Assembly: GCF_003464085.1 (NCBI RefSeq)
Contig: NZ_QSDR01000042.1
Span: 1-34,016 of the forward strand
Length of the DNA stretch: 34,016 nucleotides
Direction of reading: 5' to 3'
Origin: Clostridium sp. AM58-1XD
GTDB lineage: Bacteria > Bacillota > Clostridia > Lachnospirales > Lachnospiraceae
Below are positions 1-7,177 of the stretch, in pieces. Every line of letters starts with the position of its first letter. The first letter of the stretch is position 1. Under the pieces are notes generated by a model. The model searched no databases. It saw nothing but the letters and a program-made list of their open reading frames with translations, and had not been told where the DNA came from. A program made the position numbers and the translations under genes.

Positions 1-171
1 TATAAAAGATTAAATTAAAATATAAACAAATTCTTAAAACAATAAAGAAATTATAAATCCGATACCCGCCAGCGAAGCGTGAAAAAAGAGCATGAAAAGT
101 AATTTATGATTTCGATGCGGATTGGCCATTTAAAAAATGAAACTAAAAAACAGGAAAGAAAAGAGGGAACC

Positions 172-615
172 ATGATGGAGGTAGCGGAATTCCGGGATAA
201 ACTGATTACATCATTTCTCATCTTACAGGTTTATGCGGATGAGAGTCTGGGACCTGTATGCAGGGAACATGGAGTTACAGTTCAGCAGTTCCATATCCTG
301 ATGGAGCTGGATGAGCATCCCATGCAGAAAGCTGGGGATTTAAGTGACACAGTCGGCGTGCTGCGGGGGAATATGGCAGGTATTTGTAAGAAAATGGAGC
401 AGAATCACTGGATAGTCAGAGAGCGGAGTCAGAAGGATGAAAGAGTCGTACTCATCAGTCTGACGGAGGAGGGAAGAAGAGTCAAACGTGAGGTCGCAAA
501 AGAGGCGGAAAGCAGATTGGAGTCCATCTTTGCCAATGAACCGGAAGAAACATTCAACACGATCTTTGCCGGCCTGGACGCCCTGGGAAAGTTGATGGAA
601 AAGCTGCAGAAATGA
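172..615 (+). CDS. MarR-family transcriptional regulator
   Basis: Predicted DNA-binding repressor of 147 residues with the winged helix-turn-helix layout of MarR proteins. The recognition region includes 'HILMELDEHP', then 'DLSDTVGVLRGNMAGICKKM', followed by the wing 'RSQKDERVVLISLTEEGRR', whose D-R-R/V pattern is the MarR hallmark. I place the start at the ATG at 172, preceded by a purine-rich AAGAGGGA. An upstream in-frame ATG at 106 would add 22 residues unlike the family and has no ribosome binding site. The preceding 100 bases are very A+T rich and hold no gene. Ligand and target are unknown. The downstream neighbours are degraded, so the regulated gene may have been lost. Confidence 0.85.
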   Translation: MMEVAEFRDKLITSFLILQVYADESLGPVCREHGVTVQQFHILMELDEHPMQKAGDLSDTVGVLRGNMAGICKKMEQNHWIVRERSQKDERVVLISLTEEGRRVKREVAKEAESRLESIFANEPEETFNTIFAGLDALGKLMEKLQK

Positions 616-653
616 AAATAGCTGCTTTAAAATAGAAGATAGATATAAAAGCG

Positions 654-1011
654 CTGTATTTGCTTTTGAAAGACAAAGAAGTAAATACTTTCTTGCCGTG
701 GTACCCTGTAAAAAATATAGAGGAAACGGCGGATTTTTATGAGAAACGATTTGCGGATAAGGGATATTATTTTGCGACAAGACGGAATCCCATATATTAC
801 GGCAACGCACGATAAAAATAACCCGAGAAGCGGTGATGTCATGCGCCGCTTAGGCATGAAATACTGCTACTCTTATGAAGAACAATGGTAGCCTAAAAAT
901 TTTTTGGTGATATTTAGAATGTACCAGTTGAATTTTGACGGCTGGGAAGACCGGGTATATCAAAAATACTGGAATCTTTATCATACTCATTTTATAGAAA
1001 AGGTGGGATAA
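654..1011 (+). pseudogene. Remnant of GNAT-family N-acetyltransferase (RimJ/RimL type)
   Basis: Two recognisable pieces of one acetyltransferase lie in different frames. The first, from 654, reads 'LKDKEVNTFLPWYPVKN' and continues to 'FYEKRFADKGYYFA', typical of the N-terminal third. The second, from about 784, reads 'IPYITATHDKNNPRSGDVM' then 'RRLGMKYCYSYEEQW', the C-terminal acetyl-CoA-binding half. There a TAG at 889-891 replaces what is normally a Gln codon. The reading continues in frame after it ('FRMYQLNFDGWEDRVYQKYW') to a TAA at 1009. The middle of the domain (roughly 70 residues, including motif A) and the extreme N-terminus are missing. The gene is therefore dead through an internal deletion plus a nonsense mutation. 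Assignment rests on family recall. Confidence 0.75.
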
Positions 1012-1013
1012 AA

Positions 1014-1478
1014 ATGGGATTGACCAAGCTAACTGATAATATTTGTTTTTTACCACATGAGCCGGAACGTGACAGACCGATGCTGGCTTACGTACAGGGT
1101 GAAAAATATTCCTTGGCCATTGATGCAGGATACTCGGCATCCCATGTAAAAGATTTTTATGAAGCATTAATAGCTAACAATTTTGGAGAACCTGATTTTA
1201 CAGTTATTACCCACTGGCATTATGACCATACATTTGGTTTGCACGCTGTAAAGGGCGTAAGCATCGCACATAAAAAAACAAATTTGTTTTTAAAAGAGCA
1301 GCAGGATAAAGCCAGGGATAAGACATATATTGATCTTTTGAAAAAGGACGATATTCATTTTGCAAAAGAATATGCCCAACGAAATGAATTGAATATTGTA
1401 ATGTCTGATCTAGAATTTGTCGGTGATATAACTTTGAATTCTATCGGGCATTTGGACTCAACGGCAGAACAAAATTAA
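1014..1478 (+). CDS. Metallo-beta-lactamase-fold hydrolase, C-terminally truncated
   Basis: The 154-residue product carries the N-terminal half of an MBL-fold hydrolase: beta strands with 'YSLAIDAGYSASHV', then the zinc motif 'THWHYDH' (HxHxDH) at about residues 66-72. Relatives that I recall are 230-260 residues and contain a further His in a 'G-x-H-T/S-x-D-S' segment plus a 'FLGD' Asp. Here the frame ends with 'IGHLDSTAEQN' before those elements, so two metal ligands are missing. A functional enzyme is unlikely. The ATG follows the ribosome binding site AAGGTGGG and starts 2 bases after the end of the GNAT remnant. The lipoprotein gene follows after 13 bases. It is best seen as part of a decaying segment, although a short new role cannot be excluded. 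Confidence 0.6.
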   Translation: MGLTKLTDNICFLPHEPERDRPMLAYVQGEKYSLAIDAGYSASHVKDFYEALIANNFGEPDFTVITHWHYDHTFGLHAVKGVSIAHKKTNLFLKEQQDKARDKTYIDLLKKDDIHFAKEYAQRNELNIVMSDLEFVGDITLNSIGHLDSTAEQN

Positions 1479-1491
1479 CGGAGGCATCGTT

Positions 1492-1965
1492 ATGAAAAAA
1501 ATATTAGTCCTATTTATCCTGCTCGTCAGCATGGCTTGTCTGACAGCCTGTATGAGGGCTGACGCTGATCCATCAGCTGCAACTGCGGCTTCAGGTTCAT
1601 CGGATGAAAATAAAATGACTATTAATATGGAATTAGATAAGGATTATGATGATACAGAACCCTTCGTGAATGAAGCGCTGTTTTGCGTAACGGAAGATAT
1701 GGACGATTTAATCGCTGAAGGGATTTTGAATCTGGACGGCGATAGCGTAATTTTAGAAATAAAAAACAACAAGACAAAGGAAGTCTTATGGAGTAACACA
1801 TGGGAAGGAAATGTTAAGTCGGAGACTGTTTCCATTCCACTTAATAATCTGAAAAAAGATGATGAATATGTTATATGCCTTACGGGGAGAAAAATAAACA
1901 ATGCTGCGTTAGGAATTACATTTGACAGCAGCTTCGTACAGGAAAGAGCAATGCCTTTGCGGTAA
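1492..1965 (+). CDS. Small lipoprotein of unknown function
   Basis: The 157-residue protein has a clear lipoprotein signal peptide: Lys-rich start, hydrophobic core 'ILVLFILLVSMACL' and lipobox 'LTAC' with the lipidated Cys at residue 20. A low-complexity Ala/Ser linker follows, then a predicted extracytoplasmic beta-rich domain of about 110 residues. That domain contains 'VLWSNTWEGNVKSETVSIPL' and ends with 'DDEYVICLTGRK', which resembles small immunoglobulin-like lipoproteins, but I do not recognise a named family. The ATG at 1492 has a good ribosome binding site (ACGGAGG). A weak 5-bp hairpin (1969-1981) follows the stop codon. Confidence 0.7.
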   Translation: MKKILVLFILLVSMACLTACMRADADPSAATAASGSSDENKMTINMELDKDYDDTEPFVNEALFCVTEDMDDLIAEGILNLDGDSVILEIKNNKTKEVLWSNTWEGNVKSETVSIPLNNLKKDDEYVICLTGRKINNAALGITFDSSFVQERAMPLR

Positions 1966-2059
1966 CAACTGTTTTTAACAGCCATTTTTGCAAGCTTATG
2001 AGACGGACGCTGTCGTAAAACAGGAAAAGCATAGAGAAATAAGAGGAAGGAACGAAGGA

Positions 2060-3916
2060 ATGAAAGAAGTTAAAGCACCAAGAAAACCACTGATCTATTA
2101 TTATATGGTAGCCATGATTGTACTTATGCTGTTCAACTGGCTCGTTTCACCGTCATTATTTTCGCCCAAAGTTCAGGAAGTGGATTATGGCGTATTTCTA
2201 AACATGGCGGAGAATAAGGAATTAAAAGAAGTCCAGGTAACGGATACGGAGATCGTGTTTACAGACAACAGCTCCCCGGAAAACTATTACAAAACCGGCC
2301 GTATGCAGGACATATTTCTTGTGGACAGGCTCTACAAGGCCGGAATCCGGGATTTCGGATCGCCGATTATCAAACAGATGTCGCCCCTTCTCAGCCTGAT
2401 TTTAAGCTGGGTAGTACCAATGCTGATCTTTGTGGTGCTGGGCCAGCTTCTTTCCCGCTACATGATGAAGAAGATGGGCGGAGCCGGAGGCATGGGCAAT
2501 GCCATGGCGTTTGGCAAAAGCAATGCAAAAGTCTATGTGCAGTCTACGGATGGAATCCGGTTCTCCGATGTGGCAGGTGAAGATGAGGCAAAGGAACTGC
2601 TGAAGGAAATTGTAGATTATCTTCATAACCCACAGCGCTATGCAGAGATCGGAGCAGCGATTCCGAAGGGAGCCCTGCTTGTGGGCCCTCCAGGTACTGG
2701 AAAAACTCTTTTGGCAAAGGCGGTTGCCGGAGAAGCAAATGTACCGTTCTTTTCCATTTCCGGTTCAGAGTTCGTGGAAATGTTCGTAGGTATGGGCGCG
2801 GCAAAAGTCCGTGACCTTTTTAAACAGGCAAATGAAAAGGCACCTTGTATCGTTTTTATTGACGAGATCGATACAATTGGAAAGAAACGTGACAATGGCT
2901 CTCTGGGCGGCAATGATGAGCGGGAACAGACACTGAACCAGCTGCTTACGGAAATGGATGGGTTTGACGGAAAAAAGGGCGTGCTCATTCTGGCTGCTAC
3001 GAACCGTCCGGAATCACTGGATCCGGCTCTTCTGCGTCCAGGCCGTTTCGACAGGAGAATTCCTGTAGAGCTGCCTGATCTGGCAGGCAGGGAAGCGATC
3101 CTGCGCGTTCATGCAAAAAAGGTGAGAATAAGCGATAATGTGGATTTCTCAGCTATAGCCAAGGCAGCAGCGGGCGCATCCGGTGCAGAACTTGCCAATA
3201 TGGTTAATGAAGCGGCTCTCAGGGCAGTGCGGGCAGGCAGAAAAACCGTTACTCAGGCAGATATGGAAGAGAGTGTGGAAGTCGTTATTGCAGGATACCA
3301 GAAAAAGAATAAGATCCTTTCTGATCATGAAAAGATGATCGTGGCATACCACGAAATCGGCCATGCACTCGTGGCTGCACTGCAGACTCATTCGGCCCCT
3401 GTTACGAAGATCACGATTATACCGCGTACCTCGGGGGCGCTTGGATATACTATGCAGGTGGAACAGAACGATCACAATCTGATGTCTAAACAGGAAATCG
3501 AAAATAAAATTGCAACCTTTACAGGAGGACGTGTGGCAGAAGATTTGATCTTCCATTCCATTACGACCGGGGCATCCAATGATATTGAACAGGCGACGAA
3601 GCTGGCCAGAGCCATGATTACACGGTTTGGCATGAGTGACGAATTCGGAATGGTCGCGCTGGAGACGGTGAGTAACCAGTATCTGGGCGGAGACGCTTCC
3701 CTGGCCTGCTCACCTGAAACGGCAACAGAGATTGACAAAAAGGTCATCAGTGTGGTAAAAACACAATATGAAAAAGCGGAGAAGCTTCTGAAAGCTCATA
3801 TGAGAGAACTGAACTCCCTGGCTCAATATCTCTATGCAAGAGAGACGATCACAGGAGAAGAATTTATGGAAATATTAAGTGAGCAGAAAGAAGCAGACGA
3901 AAAGGGCGGAGAATAA
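2060..3916 (+). CDS. ftsH: FtsH-family ATP-dependent zinc metalloprotease
   Basis: Membrane-anchored AAA+ protease of 618 residues that unfolds and degrades membrane and soluble proteins. Seen in sequence: a first membrane segment at about residues 10-29, an extracytoplasmic FtsH_ext domain, and a second membrane segment at about 107-130. The Walker A motif GPPGTGKT is near residue 208 and Walker B 'IVFIDEID' near 265. The second region of homology '[20 protein letters not shown]' follows, and the zinc motif HEIGH is at 431-435. The distal Asp ligand lies in '[12 protein letters not shown]'. The usual motif is HEAGH, so the Ile is a small variation. I choose the ATG at 2060 (GGAAGGAACGAAGG upstream) over a TTG at 1988. 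Clostridia often carry several FtsH paralogues. yigZ follows 7 bases after the stop, so the two are probably cotranscribed. Confidence 0.93.
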   Translation: MKEVKAPRKPLIYYYMVAMIVLMLFNWLVSPSLFSPKVQEVDYGVFLNMAENKELKEVQVTDTEIVFTDNSSPENYYKTGRMQDIFLVDRLYKAGIRDFGSPIIKQMSPLLSLILSWVVPMLIFVVLGQLLSRYMMKKMGGAGGMGNAMAFGKSNAKVYVQSTDGIRFSDVAGEDEAKELLKEIVDYLHNPQRYAEIGAAIPKGALLVGPPGTGKTLLAKAVAGEANVPFFSISGSEFVEMFVGMGAAKVRDLFKQANEKAPCIVFIDEIDTIGKKRDNGSLGGNDEREQTLNQLLTEMDGFDGKKGVLILAATNRPESLDPALLRPGRFDRRIPVELPDLAGREAILRVHAKKVRISDNVDFSAIAKAAAGASGAELANMVNEAALRAVRAGRKTVTQADMEESVEVVIAGYQKKNKILSDHEKMIVAYHEIGHALVAALQTHSAPVTKITIIPRTSGALGYTMQVEQNDHNLMSKQEIENKIATFTGGRVAEDLIFHSITTGASNDIEQATKLARAMITRFGMSDEFGMVALETVSNQYLGGDASLACSPETATEIDKKVISVVKTQYEKAEKLLKAHMRELNSLAQYLYARETITGEEFMEILSEQKEADEKGGE

Positions 3917-3923
3917 TCAGACT

Positions 3924-4577
3924 ATGCTTCAGGAATATAAGATATTATACGAAGGCGGAAGCGGTGAAATTGTTGAAAAAAAATCCCGGTTTATCGCTAC
4001 TGCAAAACCGGTGGAATCAGAAGAGGAAGCCGTTGCTTTTATAGACGAAATGAAAAAAAAGTATTGGGATGCCAGCCATAACTGTTCCGCGTTTGTGATC
4101 GGAGCACGCGGCGAGGTGCAGCGCTGCAGCGACGACGGAGAACCGAACCAGACGGCGGGCCGTCCTATGCTGGACGTGATTCTGGGAGAAGAAGTGCGCA
4201 ATATCTGTATGGTCGTAACCAGATATTTTGGAGGAACCCTACTGGGAACAGGCGGACTTGTCAGGGCTTATTCCGGCGCTGCACAGGAAGGCCTGAAAAA
4301 CAGCGTGATCGTTACAAAGCAACTGGCGGATGAGATGGAAGTGCAAACGGATTACAATGGAGTGGGAAGGATTCAGTACATTGCGGCCCAGTCCGGCATT
4401 ACGATCCTGGACAGCCAGTATACGGACTCCGTAACGTTTACTTTTCTGATTCCTGTTAAAGAGACAGAAGGATTTGCTGCAAAACTGACGGAGGGAACGA
4501 GCGGACGCTGCCGCATGGCCGTAAAACGACAGGTGTATTACGGTCTGGCGGGGAAAGAAATCGTTGTTTTTAATTAA
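3924..4577 (+). CDS. yigZ: YigZ/IMPACT (UPF0029) family protein
   Basis: The 217-residue protein has the IMPACT N-terminal domain with the signature segments 'KKSRFIATAKPVESEEEA', 'WDASHNCSAFVIG', 'RCSDDGEPNQTAGRPML' and 'VVTRYFGGTLLGTGGLVRAY'. A C-terminal ferredoxin-like UPF0029 domain (DUF1949) of about 70 residues follows. The eukaryotic relative IMPACT regulates the GCN2 kinase; the bacterial role is not settled and is suspected to involve ribosome or RNA association. The start at 3924 is preceded by GGGCGGAG and lies 7 bases after the ftsH stop codon. Longer in-frame starts would overlap ftsH and are not needed. Confidence 0.9.
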   Translation: MLQEYKILYEGGSGEIVEKKSRFIATAKPVESEEEAVAFIDEMKKKYWDASHNCSAFVIGARGEVQRCSDDGEPNQTAGRPMLDVILGEEVRNICMVVTRYFGGTLLGTGGLVRAYSGAAQEGLKNSVIVTKQLADEMEVQTDYNGVGRIQYIAAQSGITILDSQYTDSVTFTFLIPVKETEGFAAKLTEGTSGRCRMAVKRQVYYGLAGKEIVVFN

Positions 4578-4582
4578 ATCCC

Positions 4583-4611
4583 TTGCAATATGAAAAATAT
4601 GATGTTATACT
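4583..4611 (+). promoter_or_regulatory. Sigma-A type promoter of typA
   Basis: TTGCAA (4583-4588), a 17-base spacer and TATACT (4606-4611), just after the yigZ stop. It gives a leader of about 75 bases before typA, and that leader contains the terminator at 4638. Confidence 0.7.
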
Positions 4612-4637
4612 CACTGATTGATGAGTATATGTTGGAT

Positions 4638-4669
4638 AAACTAAGGGTAGAAACTATCCTTAGTTTTTT
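4638..4669 (+). terminator. Leader terminator/attenuator between yigZ and typA
   Basis: A perfect 9-bp stem, AAACTAAGG at 4638-4646 with CCTTAGTTT at 4658-4666, is followed by a T-tract. It lies downstream of the typA promoter and upstream of the typA start, so it would stop typA transcripts as well as any from yigZ. Confidence 0.7.
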
Positions 4670-4694
4670 CGTGAGTGGAAGGAAGAATACTTTT

Positions 4695-6524
4695 ATGAAG
4701 ATGAAACGAGAAGATGTCAGAAATGTAGCCATTATAGCGCATGTTGACCACGGCAAAACGACCCTGGTAGATGCCCTTTTGAAACAGAGCGGTATTTTCA
4801 GAGAAAATCAGGCGGTGGAAGAACGCGTTATGGACTCTAATGCGATCGAAAAAGAGCGCGGAATCACCATCCTTTCTAAAAATACAGCAGTTACCTATAA
4901 TGGTACTAAAATCAATATTATCGACACTCCAGGTCACGCGGACTTCGGCGGTGAAGTGGAACGTGTCCTGAAAATGGTAAACGGCGTAATCCTTGTGGTA
5001 GATGCATATGAGGGGGCTATGCCTCAGACGAAGTTCGTGCTGAGAAAGGCACTGGAGCTGGCTCTTCCGGTTGTCGTATGTATCAACAAGATCGACAGGC
5101 CGGAAGCGCGTCCTGATGAAGTGATCGATGAGATTCTGGAACTTTTCATGGATCTGGACGCTTCTGACGAACAGCTGGACTGCCCGTTCCTGTTCGCCTC
5201 TGCGAAGTCTGGTTTCGCAAAGAAAAATATGGATGATCCTGAAGTGGATATGGCTCCGCTGTTTGAAACAATTATCGATTATATTCCGGCTCCGGAGGGA
5301 GATCCGGAAGCCTCTACACAGGTTCTGATCAGTACGATCGACTACAATGAGTACGTAGGACGAATCGGAATCGGAAAAGTGGATAATGGCAAGATCAGAG
5401 TGAATCAGGAATGCGTTCTCGTAAATCACCATGATCCGGACAAATTTAAAAAGATTAAAATTGGAAAGCTTTATGAATTTAACGGCCTTGCAAGGGAAGA
5501 AGTGACAGAAGCAGGCATCGGTTCTATCGTAGCGATTTCCGGTATTGCCGATCTTCATATCGGCGATACGATCTGTTCTCCGGAAAAGCCGGAAGCAATT
5601 CCGTTCCAGAAGATATCCGAACCGACAATCGCTATGGACTTCATGGTAAATGACAGCCCGCTGGCAGGCCAGGAAGGGAAGTTTATCACTTCCAGACATT
5701 TGAGAGACAGGCTTATGCGCGAGCTGAATACCGATGTCAGCCTCCGAATTGAGGAGAAGAGCCCTGACTGTTTTAAAGTATCGGGAAGAGGAGAGCTTCA
5801 CCTCTCTGTCCTCATAGAGAATATGCGCCGTGAGGGGTATGAATTTGCAGTGAGCAAGGCAGAGGTACTCTACAAGTTTAACGAAAGAAATCAGAAGCAG
5901 GAGCCGATGGAGATCGCTTATGTGGACGTTCCGGAGGAATTTACGGGAAGCGTCATCCAGAAGCTGACGAGCCGTAAGGGAGAGCTTCAGGGAATGAGCC
6001 CTGCAACAGGCGGATATACACGTCTTGAATTTGCCATTCCATCCAGAGGCCTGATCGGTTATCGCGGTGAATTTATGACAGATACGAAGGGAAATGGAAT
6101 TCTCAACACGATGTTCGACGGTTATGGTCCTTACAAAGGCGATCTTTCCTATCGTCCGACAGGTTCCCTGATCGCATATGAGGCCGGCGAATCCATTACC
6201 TACGGCCTGTTCAACGCACAGGAAAGAGGAACGCTGTTTATCGGGGCCGGCGTTAAAGTTTACTCCGGTATGGTAATCGGTTCCTGCCCTAAGGCAGAAG
6301 ATATCGAGCTGAACGTATGTAAGACGAAGAAACTTACGAATACGCGTTCATCTAGTGCAGACGAAGCGCTGAAGCTTACGACTCCTAAGGAAATGAGCCT
6401 GGAGGAATGCCTCGATTTCATTGATACGGATGAGCTTTTGGAAGTTACTCCTAAGAGCCTGCGTATCAGAAAGAAAATCCTTGATCCAACGATGCGCAAG
6501 CGTGCTTCTTTTAACAAGAAGTAA
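4695..6524 (+). CDS. typA: Ribosome-associated GTPase BipA/TypA
   Basis: Translational GTPase of 609 residues, the normal BipA length, acting on the ribosome in 50S assembly and stress adaptation. The G1 motif 'AHVDHGKTT' is at residues 15-23. The switch region has 'EKERGITI', G3 is 'DTPGHADF' and G4 is 'NKID'. They are followed by an EF-Tu-like beta-barrel domain, EF-G domain III and V-like parts, and the BipA C-terminal domain ('GGYTRLEFAIPSRGLIGYR', 'TNTRSSSADEALKL'). The start at 4695 has GGAAGG about 10 bases upstream and gives the conserved N-terminus. An in-frame upstream ATG at 4590 lies inside the promoter and is rejected. Expression is probably controlled by the promoter and leader terminator described separately. 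Confidence 0.95.
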   Translation: MKMKREDVRNVAIIAHVDHGKTTLVDALLKQSGIFRENQAVEERVMDSNAIEKERGITILSKNTAVTYNGTKINIIDTPGHADFGGEVERVLKMVNGVILVVDAYEGAMPQTKFVLRKALELALPVVVCINKIDRPEARPDEVIDEILELFMDLDASDEQLDCPFLFASAKSGFAKKNMDDPEVDMAPLFETIIDYIPAPEGDPEASTQVLISTIDYNEYVGRIGIGKVDNGKIRVNQECVLVNHHDPDKFKKIKIGKLYEFNGLAREEVTEAGIGSIVAISGIADLHIGDTICSPEKPEAIPFQKISEPTIAMDFMVNDSPLAGQEGKFITSRHLRDRLMRELNTDVSLRIEEKSPDCFKVSGRGELHLSVLIENMRREGYEFAVSKAEVLYKFNERNQKQEPMEIAYVDVPEEFTGSVIQKLTSRKGELQGMSPATGGYTRLEFAIPSRGLIGYRGEFMTDTKGNGILNTMFDGYGPYKGDLSYRPTGSLIAYEAGESITYGLFNAQERGTLFIGAGVKVYSGMVIGSCPKAEDIELNVCKTKKLTNTRSSSADEALKLTTPKEMSLEECLDFIDTDELLEVTPKSLRIRKKILDPTMRKRASFNKK

Positions 6525-6537
6525 TTAGCTTCATAAA

Positions 6538-6572
6538 AAATAGTGACGCGCCGTGAAAGCGCGGAACTATTT
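6538..6572 (+). other. Hairpin with tandem G-A internal loop after typA
   Basis: AAATAGT (6538-6544) pairs with ACTATTT (6566-6572) and CGCGC (6547-6551) with GCGCG (6559-6563). The two stems are separated by GA opposite GA, which can form sheared G-A pairs. There is no T-tract, so this is not a simple terminator. The further 100 bases to the real terminator at 6680 hold no ORF. Confidence 0.5.
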
Positions 6573-6679
6573 GCTACGGCTTGACCATAAGGTAAGACGG
6601 TTCCCACGTGTTTTTATGGAGCGAGGATCGAGCGCAATAAAAAATAAACGAGCGTCCCGGATATCGGGCTATATCGTTT

Positions 6680-6733
6680 AAAAGCCGGAAGGCCGCCAGA
6701 ACCATTTGGTTTTGACGGCCTTCCGGCTTTTTA
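6680..6733 (+). terminator. Intrinsic terminator after typA
   Basis: A 16-bp near-perfect stem (AAAAGCCGGAAGGCCG with CGGCCTTCCGGCTTTT) is followed by T residues. It separates typA from the convergent small gene on the - strand and may act in both directions. Confidence 0.85.
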
Positions 6734-6786
6734 AATACCCCGGTACAAATGAAGGGAATACCTACCGGGGCATAAATACTTTCTTC

Positions 6787-6987
6787 TTACAAAAAATGGT
6801 TTTCATTTTTTCCGCGGAATATATTTTCCACGTAATTTCTCATTTCTTCTCTGGAGTTCACCTGTCTGGCTCCGTCAATTACTGATTCCTGCTCCTCCTT
6901 GGAAAGTCCGGAAAAACGGTTCAGAATGTCGGAATGCTGGGCTAGTTCCATCGTGAAGCCGATGGGCAGTTCGTGGTTGTCAATCAT
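6787..6987 (-). CDS. Small conserved hypothetical protein
   Basis: A 66-residue, probably helical cytosolic protein: 'MIDNHELPIGFTMELAQHSD', then 'GLSKEEQESVIDGARQVNS' and 'EEMRNYVENI'. Short proteins with 'LPIGFTMALA' and 'VIDGA' segments are, as far as I recall, common uncharacterised proteins in Clostridia. On the - strand the ATG at 6987 has an excellent ribosome binding site (AGAGGTGATAAAA). A longer frame starting at 7074 lacks one and is rejected. It is divergent from the copper operon; no function is assigned. Confidence 0.75.
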   Translation of the reverse strand: MIDNHELPIGFTMELAQHSDILNRFSGLSKEEQESVIDGARQVNSREEMRNYVENIFRGKNENHFL

Positions 6988-7061
6988 TTTTATCACCTCT
7001 GAATTAGTATGCGTGAAAAGGAGCAGAATATACGAAAGAGCAGATTCATGCAGATCGATGC

Positions 7062-7090
7062 TTGACAAATACATTATGCTGATCTATAAT
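7062..7090 (+). promoter_or_regulatory. Consensus promoter of the copper operon
   Basis: Perfect TTGACA (7062-7067), 17-base spacer, perfect TATAAT (7085-7090). So strong a promoter implies tight repression, fitting the operator directly downstream. Confidence 0.85.
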
Positions 7091-7095
7091 CAAAA

Positions 7096-7120
7096 TATAC
7101 CTGTTGGGGGTATGGGTATA
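7096..7120 (+). promoter_or_regulatory. Probable CsoR operator
   Basis: TATACC, TGTT, then GGGGGTAT and GGGTATA form the G-tract-centred, partly palindromic pattern known from CsoR boxes (TACC...GGGGGTA). It overlaps the transcription start of copA, and csoR is in the same operon. Confidence 0.65.
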
Positions 7121-7177
7121 TTGGAGAGAAGCTGGTGACAGAATTTGATATCATAGATAAAGAAAAGAGGTTTTAGG

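Noticed and set aside
4641..5801. 386-codon open frame on the - strand
   Set aside because: It lies entirely antisense to typA, has no ribosome binding site and its product resembles no protein; it is a shadow of the BipA reading frame.
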